14,045 nt of DNA from positions 1 to 14,045 of the forward strand of contig CAJUJU010000075.1 of the NCBI GenBank assembly GCA_910586835.1, in the 5' to 3' direction. A model generated the notes under the pieces. It was not told where the DNA came from, made no database searches, and was given only the letters and a program-made list of their open reading frames with translations. The translations under genes were made by a program, and so were the position numbers. The DNA comes from an uncultured Acetatifactor sp. GTDB lineage: Bacteria; Bacillota; Clostridia; Lachnospirales; Lachnospiraceae. This document shows positions 6,259-12,089 of the stretch, piece after piece. Each line of letters begins with the position of its first letter. Position 1 is the stretch's first letter.

Positions 6259-6894
6259 TTATATCTCCAGGTTTGCCCCCTTTAAGCCCAGGAAGCTACC
6301 CTCGTCCAGGCCGCCCTCCGCATGACCGATGAGCCACTTGTTGACCGCTGTGATCAGACAGTCCTCATTGTCTGTGACGGTTCCCTCCGCTCTGGGATGA
6401 AACGTGTTCAGGGGATAATTCGTTCCCTTCGGAAGCACGATAGCCACCTGGAAACCATTGCCCTCCACTCCGCAGGGCGCATAGTGCAGCGTCGTTGCAT
6501 ACACCTCCACCGCCGTCCCCGCAGGAACCAGAAACGCCTCCACCTTAGAGGTGTCATAGGTGTAATCCGCCTCCACGTCCTGAAGCATTCCCAGCATCAG
6601 AATCGCATCGGTAGCAGCCACATTGATCTCGGAATCCCTGTGGTATTCCAGCGCATTCAGCTTGTTGTTGTGTCCGTTGCAGTAACCGATCTGAATGGGC
6701 ATCCCGCCATAGGTGATATCGGACAGCTCCTGCATCACGGGAAGGGCCTCCAGCTCTGCAACGCAGGGCTCATATGCCACGCCCTCCGGAACCGGAGTCT
6801 TCTTCAGCGCCTCCACCAGGTCGATGAAATTCACATTGTTCACAATACGTCCGTACTTTTTAAAAGCAGGATCGTTCACAGATAAAATATTCAT
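6259..6894 (-). CDS. DUF4867 family protein, probably cupin-like
   Basis: A 211-residue cytoplasmic protein that I recognise as DUF4867, a family seen beside fucose/arabinose isomerase and FGGY kinase genes in Lachnospiraceae. Characteristic segments are PIQIGYCNGHNNKLNALEYH (66-85), RDSEINVAATDAILMLG (86-102), VEAFLVPAGTAVEVYATTLH (118-137) and LPKGTNYPL (154-162). The glycine- and proline-spaced strands, with Glu83, His85, Glu89 and His137 as possible metal ligands, suggest a cupin-like barrel; that is inference from pattern only. The ATG at 6894 has AAGGAGAGG about 5 bases upstream. It lies between the kinase and isomerase genes with gaps of 96 and 90 bases. It may be a sugar mutarotase, an isomerase, or a sensor of the same sugar, but no activity is established to my knowledge. 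Confidence 0.88.
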   Translation of the reverse strand: MNILSVNDPAFKKYGRIVNNVNFIDLVEALKKTPVPEGVAYEPCVAELEALPVMQELSDITYGGMPIQIGYCNGHNNKLNALEYHRDSEINVAATDAILMLGMLQDVEADYTYDTSKVEAFLVPAGTAVEVYATTLHYAPCGVEGNGFQVAIVLPKGTNYPLNTFHPRAEGTVTDNEDCLITAVNKWLIGHAEGGLDEGSFLGLKGANLEI

Positions 6895-6949
6895 TGTCCT
6901 CTCCTTTCTCCGCGCCGTTCCAGGGTATTCCTCCGGAATCTCCCGCGCA

Positions 6950-6968
6950 TCAGAACAATTGTTACTGA
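6950..6968 (-). repeat. Intercistronic inverted repeat after the kinase gene
   Basis: On the minus strand, TCAGTAACAATTGTTCTGA contains the perfect 10-base palindrome AACAATTGTT, with outer TCAG/CTGA arms that pair if one T bulges. It lies in the 96-base gap between the kinase stop and the DUF4867 start. It may be an RNA hairpin that tunes relative expression; it has no T tract, so it is not a terminator. Confidence 0.3.
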
Positions 6969-6990
6969 CAGTTCAGCGCTCTGTCTGAAT

Positions 6991-8460
6991 CTATACCAAT
7001 TTTTCGAACAGGGGCCTGCAGGCAGGATAGATCTCCTTAAACTGCGCATACCTGGCCTCATACTTCGCCACCAGCTCTTCCTCCGGCTCTACCGTGTCGA
7101 TGATCTTCACCACCTTGCGGGCAATCTCCTCCACACTGGCATACTCGCCGCAGGCCACGGCAGCCAACATGGCGCCGCCCATGGCAGGGCCCTCCTCGCT
7201 CTCGATCACGTCCACCTTCAGATTCAGCACATTGGCAATGATCTTCTTCCACAGCGGGCTCTTTGCACCGCCGCCGCAGATCTTGGTGCGCTTCAAGTCA
7301 ATCCCCAGGGACTTTGCCACCTCCAGGGAATCCCTCAGCGCAAAGGCAACGCCCTCCAGCACGGCCTGGGTCATGTCCGCCCTGGTGGTATCCATGGTCA
7401 TTCCGATGAAGGTCGCCCGTGCATTGGGGTTATTGTGAGGCGAACGCTCACCCATCAGGTAAGGCAGATAATAAACATGGTTTTCTCCCAGCTTGTCGAT
7501 GGGAGCCTGCTCCGCCGCGTAATCCTTCGTACCGATGATCTCATCCATCCACCACTTGTTGCAGCTTGCCGCGCTGAGCATACAGCCCATCAGGTGATAG
7601 CTTCCGTCCGCGTGGGCGAAGGAATGCAGCGCATTGAATTTATCCACTCCGAAATTCCTGGAGGAAATGAAGATGGTTCCGCTGGTGCCCAGGGAAATAT
7701 TGCACATGTTGTCTCCCACCGTGCCTGTTCCCACCGCGGCTGCCGCGTTGTCCCCCGCGCCTGCGGCAACCTTGCAGGATGCCGGTATCCCAAGTGTCTC
7801 AGCCACCTCGGGAAGCACGGTGCCCACCGTCTCATAGCTCTCGTAGCACTTTGCAAGCTGCTTTGTGTCGATGCCGCAGATATCGCACATTTCCTGAGAC
7901 CACCTGCGGTTCTTCACATCGAACAGCAGCATGCCGGAAGCGTCGGACACATCGGTGCAGTGTACTCCGGTGAGCTTATAGGCAATGTAATCCTTCGGAA
8001 GCATGATCTTTGCAATCCTGGCAAAATTTTCCGGCTCTTTGTTCTTTACCCATAAAATCTTGGGCGCGGTAAACCCGGCAAAGGCGATGTTGGCGGTGTA
8101 CTCCGAAAGCTTCTCCCTGCCGATGACATTGTTCAGATAATCCGTCTCCTCCGTGGTACGTCCGTCATTCCAGAGGATTGCGGGACGTATCACATTGTCA
8201 TCCTTATCCAGAATCACCAATCCGTGCATCTGACCGCCGAAGCTGATGCCGGCCACCTGGCCCGGATCCACATCACGGATCAGCTCCCGGATCCCCTCCA
8301 CGGTCTGCTCATACCAGTCCTCCGGCTTCTGCTCAGACCAGCCCGGATGAGGAAAATACAGCGGATATTCCCTGGATACGATGTTTACAATCTTTCCCTC
8401 ACTGTCCATCAGCAGCAGTTTCACGGCCGATGTCCCCAAATCAATCCCTATGTACAGCAT
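6991..8460 (-). CDS. xylB: FGGY-family carbohydrate kinase, xylulokinase-like
   Basis: A 489-residue cytoplasmic kinase that transfers the ATP gamma phosphate to a ketose such as D-xylulose. The xylulokinase signature is clear: IGIDLGTSAVK (4-14, phosphate loop with Asp7), HPGWSEQKPEDW (38-49), ISFGGQMHG (72-80; Met78/His79 match the substrate-contacting pair of E. coli XylB), AILWNDGRT (94-102), AAGAGDNAA (232-240; Asp237 as catalytic base), SLGTSGTIF (256-264) and a late GGGAKSPLW. Length matches E. coli XylB (484). The frame is open upstream to 8664, but the ATG at 8460 aligns with the family start and has GGGAGG six bases before it. It is the first gene of the sugar operon, behind the promoter at 8519-8547 and divergent from the LacI-type regulator. 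Given its isomerase partner, the real substrate may be L-ribulose or another ketose; the gene symbol is by similarity. Confidence 0.9.
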   Translation of the reverse strand: MLYIGIDLGTSAVKLLLMDSEGKIVNIVSREYPLYFPHPGWSEQKPEDWYEQTVEGIRELIRDVDPGQVAGISFGGQMHGLVILDKDDNVIRPAILWNDGRTTEETDYLNNVIGREKLSEYTANIAFAGFTAPKILWVKNKEPENFARIAKIMLPKDYIAYKLTGVHCTDVSDASGMLLFDVKNRRWSQEMCDICGIDTKQLAKCYESYETVGTVLPEVAETLGIPASCKVAAGAGDNAAAAVGTGTVGDNMCNISLGTSGTIFISSRNFGVDKFNALHSFAHADGSYHLMGCMLSAASCNKWWMDEIIGTKDYAAEQAPIDKLGENHVYYLPYLMGERSPHNNPNARATFIGMTMDTTRADMTQAVLEGVAFALRDSLEVAKSLGIDLKRTKICGGGAKSPLWKKIIANVLNLKVDVIESEEGPAMGGAMLAAVACGEYASVEEIARKVVKIIDTVEPEEELVAKYEARYAQFKEIYPACRPLFEKLV

Positions 8461-8494
8461 TTGCAACCTCCCGTATTTTTCTATGCGCCGTCTT

Positions 8495-8510
8495 GTGTGC
8501 ACGGGCACGC
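8495..8510 (-). promoter_or_regulatory. Candidate LacI-type operator at the kinase transcription start
   Basis: On the minus strand, GCGTGCCCGTGCACAC is an even-length palindrome with 6 of 8 pairs and a central CG, the usual form for LacI/GalR-family operators. It covers about +2 to +17 of the predicted kinase transcript, a classical repression position. Its two arms recur at 6205-6219. The divergent LacI-type regulator is the obvious candidate binder. Confidence 0.45.
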
Positions 8511-8518
8511 TTACCATT

Positions 8519-8547
8519 ATGATACTTGTTCCGGCACAAAAAATCAA
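8519..8547 (-). promoter_or_regulatory. Predicted sigma-A promoter of the kinase operon
   Basis: On the minus strand, -35 TTGATT (8547-8542; 4 of 6), an exact 17-base spacer and -10 TATCAT (8524-8519; 5 of 6) predict a start near 8512, giving a leader of about 50 bases before the kinase ATG. A palindrome fills most of the spacer. Confidence 0.6.
8526..8539 (+). promoter_or_regulatory. Second candidate operator inside the kinase promoter spacer
   Basis: TTGTTCCGGCACAA is a 14-base palindrome with 6 of 7 pairs and a central CG, lying wholly between the -35 and -10 of the kinase promoter. A repressor bound here would block RNA polymerase. It and the palindrome at 8495-8510 differ in sequence, so at most one need be the site of the LacI-type regulator; the other may serve a second factor. 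Confidence 0.4.
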
Positions 8548-8650
8548 GGGTTTTATTGCAGTTTTCAAATTTATGATGTATGGTAGAAGTATCCTTAAAG
8601 ATATATAAAATTGCGGTGATTCTCCGCGAGCAGCAGACAGCGAGGACAAT

Positions 8651-9670
8651 ATGGCAACCATCAAGGAAATCGCGGCTCTGGCAGGCGTCTCCAGAGGAAC
8701 GGTAGACAGGGTTCTGAATCACAGAGGCAGCGTCAACCCCGCAACGGCGGAAAAAATAGAAAAAATCGCACGGGAACTGGATTATAAACCGAATGTTGCC
8801 GGGCTTGTTCTGGCAGCCCAGAAAAAGCGGCTGAAGCTGGGAGTCATCCTGTTTTCCCCGGAGAATCCCTTCTATGTGGACGTGCTTGCCGGAGTAAACG
8901 ACAAGGCGGAGGAGCTGGCCGGCTATAACTGCACCGTGCTGATCAAGCAGATTTCCTTCGGTGTGGAGGAACAGCTACGGGCCATGGACGAGCTGGTGGC
9001 CGAGGAGGCGGGCGGCATCGCCCTCGCCCCCTACAACGACGAGCGCATCCGCCGCCGCATCAACCAGCTGTATCATCAGGGAATTCCCGTAGTGACCTTG
9101 AATACGGACATTGAAAATTCAAGGCGGATCGCCTATGTGGGCAGCAATTACGCCCGAAGCGGCGCCACTGCCGCAGGGCTGCTGCAGCTCATGACCCACG
9201 GAAAGGTAAATGTGGGAATTGTCACCGGTTCCTCCAACATCCTCTGTCACACGGAACGGATCGCCGGCTTTACCGAGACCCTGAAGCCTCACCGGGATTC
9301 CATCTCCATAACGGACATCGTGGAGGTACACGACGACGAAATCGAAAGCTATGAAAAGACCACAAGGCTCCTCTCTGCCCACCCGGAGATCAACGCTCTC
9401 TACTTTACCGCCGGCGGCGTCTACGGCGGCTGCCGCAGTGTAAAGGCGCTGGGCCTTCAGGACAAAATACGGATTGTGGCCTATGATCTGGTGCCCACCA
9501 CCAGAGAGCTGGTCAAAAAGGGCGTCATTGCCGCCGTCATCTGTCAGCAGCCGAAGGTACAGGGCAGCAAACCCCTATCCCTTCTCTTCACCTATCTCAC
9601 CACCGGCGGACTGCCGGAAAAGGAACACAACTATGTGGCGGTGGACATCCGTATTCGGGAAAATTTATAA
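8651..9670 (+). CDS. LacI-family transcriptional regulator
   Basis: A 339-residue DNA-binding regulator. The N-terminal LacI helix-turn-helix is clear: ATIKEIAALAGVSRGTVDRV (2-21) followed by LNHRGSVNPATAEKIEKIAR. The hinge region is NVAGLVLAAQKK (about 48-59). A type I periplasmic-binding-protein-like sugar domain follows: LGVILFSPENPFYVDVLAGV, IPVVTLNTDIENS, VGSNYARSGATAA and IRIVAYDLVP are typical of ribose/allose-type effector domains. The recognition helix carries TVDRVLN rather than the commoner TVSRVLN. The ATG at 8651 has GAGG about 6 bases upstream. It is divergent from the kinase operon across a 190-base control region and ends 8 bases from the convergent GH127 stop. It likely represses the kinase operon until a pentose or its derivative binds; the effector is not known. 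A weak own promoter may be TTGCAG (8556-8561) and TATGGT (8579-8584). Confidence 0.93.
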   Translation: MATIKEIAALAGVSRGTVDRVLNHRGSVNPATAEKIEKIARELDYKPNVAGLVLAAQKKRLKLGVILFSPENPFYVDVLAGVNDKAEELAGYNCTVLIKQISFGVEEQLRAMDELVAEEAGGIALAPYNDERIRRRINQLYHQGIPVVTLNTDIENSRRIAYVGSNYARSGATAAGLLQLMTHGKVNVGIVTGSSNILCHTERIAGFTETLKPHRDSISITDIVEVHDDEIESYEKTTRLLSAHPEINALYFTAGGVYGGCRSVKALGLQDKIRIVAYDLVPTTRELVKKGVIAAVICQQPKVQGSKPLSLLFTYLTTGGLPEKEHNYVAVDIRIRENL

Positions 9671-9678
9671 CGGCGCCT

Positions 9679-11829
9679 CTATCCCCTGACCCAGACGCTC
9701 ATCTCGCCCTCTCCCCGGTTGCTCCAGGCATAATAGGGCACAAGGGTCAGCACCGCGTCGGATTCCGCCGCCGGCACATACTCATGATACAGCCCCGTCC
9801 CCTCCGGGCCTTCCTCCAGACGTTTTCCCGGCACCCGCAGGATACGCATCTCATGCCCAAGCTCCCGGGAGCTCTCCGCGGTAATCTCCGAAAGCCGTCC
9901 CGTATCCGCCCGGAGCAGGTGCAGATTCTTACCGTTGTCCGCCTCCTCCATACAATAGCAGACGGGGCCTCTCATAAAGGCAACCTTTCCCAAGTCCTCC
10001 CGCACCCTGGCGTCTGCCGCCAGGCAGCGCACCTTCATGGGAATATCAATCAGAATCTCATCTCCATCCGTCCACTCTCCGGCAAGATAAAGATAGCCCT
10101 TCTCTACACGGAAGGACAGTCTCCCGGAATCGGTCTCTACAGATGACTTCTCCCCTCCGTTATCATCTCTCACAACACCGGAGCAGACCACGTTTCCGGC
10201 TCCGCCGCCGGCCGTCTCCCGCACCTTTAGGGACAGCTCACCGCACCAGCCGGGAATCCGGAAGGCCAGCGTGCCGTTCACATTCTCCTCCATATGAAGC
10301 GCGGCCTTCACGCCGCCTTCCCAGGGGAATCCGCTCTCCAGCTTCATATCCAGCGCTTTCCCGTTCAGACTGCAGCTTATCTCGCTTCCCACATAAAGAT
10401 GGGTGTAGAGGGTATGCTCATTCTTTGTAAACACATATGCCCCCAGAGAACTCACGATTCTGGCAATATTGGGCGGACAGCAGGCACATCCAAACCACTT
10501 CTGACGAACCGCCTTCACATGCTGTTTCCGCTCGTCCTTCCGGCATGCCTCCGGCACCACCTCCAGCGGATTCACATAGAAGAAACTTTTTCCGTCCAAA
10601 GCCATTCCTGCCAGCACTGTGTTGTACAGGGCCTGCTCCATCACGTCACCGTACCTGCCCTCCGCCCGGATCTCCAGCATTCTCCTGGCAAAAAAGGCCA
10701 GTCCGATGGCGGCGCAGGTCTCGGAGTACGCCGTGTCGTTGGGCAGATCATAACCAAAGGAAAAAGCCTCCCCTACATGGGTGCCTCCGATGCCCCCCGT
10801 GATATAAAGCTTTTCCCCCACAATATTGTTCCAAAGTCTCTCACAGGCTTCAAACAAAGCTTCATCCCCGGTGAGCCTGGCCACATCCGCCATGCCGCTG
10901 TAGAGATAGACCCCGCGAACCGCATGCCCAACGGCCTCCTTCTGCTCCCTGACAGGGTAATTCGCCTGGTGATATGCATGACGGATTTCATTGGGATCTG
11001 GTTCTCTGTAGGACACGCCGTCATGCTCCGCCCGCTCCTTTTCCTCCAGGTCAAAGTAATAGGGCTTTGTTCCCCGCATATCCAGAAAGAAACCGGCAAG
11101 CTCCAGGTATTTTTTCTCCCCCGTGACCTCATAAAGCGCAGCCAGCGCCATCTCCGCGATTTCGTGACCGGGGTAACCCTTACTCTTTCCCTCCTCGGGG
11201 CCGAACCTGGAAACCGCAAAATCCGCATACCGCTCCGCCGCCTTCAGCAGTTTATCCTTTCCTGTGGCCCGGTAATAGGCCACCGCGCCCTCCACCAGGT
11301 GCCCGAGACAGTAAAGCTCATGGTGATCCCGCAGATTGGTAAAAATGCGGTCCATTCCGTTGATGATGTAATAAGTATCCAGATAACCGTTCTCCGCCTG
11401 TGCGGCGCATACAATATCAATGGCCTCGTCCGCCGTTTTCTCCAGTTCCGGATCCGGGTGATTCATCAGAGAATATCCCACCGCCTCGATCCATTTCGCA
11501 AAATCGCTGTCCTGAAACACAAAGCCATAAAATTGATCCGGGGCAGGATGTGCCGGATCCTCCGGCAGCGCCTGAAAGCCGCGGTAGGTATAGGCCGGAG
11601 CCTGAAAGGATGCCCCCTGCTCTCTCTTTTCCCGCATCAGCCGTCCTGCCGCCTTAAAATTCCGCATACAATAGCTGGGCGCCGCATCGGGAATCCTGTC
11701 GTTCAGCGCATCCCACTGATAGGGAATGACCTCCCTGCGCACCAGCTCCTGTTCCCTTCCCCAGAAGCCGTCCGTAACCCGCACCTGTTTTAAGTCCAAA
11801 GGACTGCTGAAATTTTGTTTTTCCATCAT
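9679..11829 (-). CDS. GH127 beta-L-arabinofuranosidase
   Basis: A 716-residue glycoside hydrolase that releases L-arabinose from beta-L-arabinofuranosides with retention, using a zinc-bound cysteine nucleophile. The family residues of Bifidobacterium HypBA1 are all present: acid/base Glu354 (GTHVGEAF), then exactly 16 residues on Glu370 and Cys372 (AYSETCAA), and Cys450/Cys451 in GCACCPPNIAR. An (alpha/alpha)6 barrel (about 1-430) with NGYLDTYY and DHHELYCLGHLVEGAVAYY precedes a C-terminal beta-sandwich region (FRIPGWCGE, VAFMRGPVCYCME). No signal peptide is seen, so it probably acts in the cytoplasm on imported oligosaccharides. The frame is open to TTG 11853, but the ATG at 11829 has GGAGGG six bases upstream. 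Its stop lies 8 bases from the convergent regulator's stop. Related families GH146 and GH142 are less likely given residue spacing. Confidence 0.95.
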   Translation of the reverse strand: MMEKQNFSSPLDLKQVRVTDGFWGREQELVRREVIPYQWDALNDRIPDAAPSYCMRNFKAAGRLMREKREQGASFQAPAYTYRGFQALPEDPAHPAPDQFYGFVFQDSDFAKWIEAVGYSLMNHPDPELEKTADEAIDIVCAAQAENGYLDTYYIINGMDRIFTNLRDHHELYCLGHLVEGAVAYYRATGKDKLLKAAERYADFAVSRFGPEEGKSKGYPGHEIAEMALAALYEVTGEKKYLELAGFFLDMRGTKPYYFDLEEKERAEHDGVSYREPDPNEIRHAYHQANYPVREQKEAVGHAVRGVYLYSGMADVARLTGDEALFEACERLWNNIVGEKLYITGGIGGTHVGEAFSFGYDLPNDTAYSETCAAIGLAFFARRMLEIRAEGRYGDVMEQALYNTVLAGMALDGKSFFYVNPLEVVPEACRKDERKQHVKAVRQKWFGCACCPPNIARIVSSLGAYVFTKNEHTLYTHLYVGSEISCSLNGKALDMKLESGFPWEGGVKAALHMEENVNGTLAFRIPGWCGELSLKVRETAGGGAGNVVCSGVVRDDNGGEKSSVETDSGRLSFRVEKGYLYLAGEWTDGDEILIDIPMKVRCLAADARVREDLGKVAFMRGPVCYCMEEADNGKNLHLLRADTGRLSEITAESSRELGHEMRILRVPGKRLEEGPEGTGLYHEYVPAAESDAVLTLVPYYAWSNRGEGEMSVWVRG

Positions 11830-11894
11830 GTTACACCCTCCTGCACATACCAATCCTTATTTGAAAGCCCCACATTGTCCGCAGTCTTTCGTCG

Positions 11895-11908
11895 TGCCGA
11901 CTCCGGCA
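11895..11908 (-). repeat. Short inverted repeat in the GH127 leader
   Basis: TGCCG-N4-CGGCA forms a 5-bp stem with a 4-base loop about 35 bases after the predicted GH127 transcription start. It could be a regulator site or a small RNA hairpin. Just upstream on the transcript, the hexamer TGACAT occurs twice with a 9-base period (within 11914-11928). Confidence 0.25.
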
Positions 11909-11947
11909 TCCAGATGTCAGGAATGTCAGCGTTACCGGCATATTTAT

Positions 11948-11977
11948 ACTATAAACGAAGCCGCCCTTTTTCGTCCA
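11948..11977 (-). promoter_or_regulatory. Predicted promoter of the GH127 gene
   Basis: On the minus strand, -35 TGGACG (11977-11972; 4 of 6), an 18-base spacer and -10 TATAGT (11953-11948; 5 of 6) predict a start near 11941 and a leader of about 112 bases. The 12-mer AGGACAAGATAA (11993-11982) sits four bases upstream of the -35, exactly as at the MATE promoter. The rest of the gap (11830-12089) holds no convincing gene. A GGGG-N3-CCCC hairpin at 12049-12059, after the upstream gene's stop, lacks a T tract. Confidence 0.45.
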
Positions 11978-12089
11978 TGGGTTATCTTGTCCTGTGCCGG
12001 GCCTGCGCATCCATAACCGTTCCTGATTTTATGCTCCCGCCAGATAACGGGGACGCCCCTCCCAGGTATCCGCTTCAGGCCATGACGGC

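Noticed and set aside
8563..8576. Catabolite-response (cre) site upstream of the kinase -35
   Set aside because: TGAAAACTGCAATA on the minus strand resembles a cre element but lacks the central CG expected for CcpA.
8461..8664. N-terminal extension of the kinase frame up to 8664
   Set aside because: The 68 added residues do not match kinase families, overlap the divergent regulator and its promoter, and the ATG at 8460 has an excellent ribosome site and family-like start.
11826..11909. A 27-codon minus-strand frame ending inside the GH127 start codon (MPESARRKTADNVGLSNKDW...)
   Set aside because: It reads plausibly as protein and overlaps the GH127 start, but there is no ribosome site before its ATG and a stop lies about 18 codons upstream. 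It could be leader sequence or a fossil; not enough to call a gene.
12049..12059. GGGG-N3-CCCC hairpin after the DUF3298-type gene as a terminator
   Set aside because: Only 4 bp of stem and no T tract follows on the minus strand.
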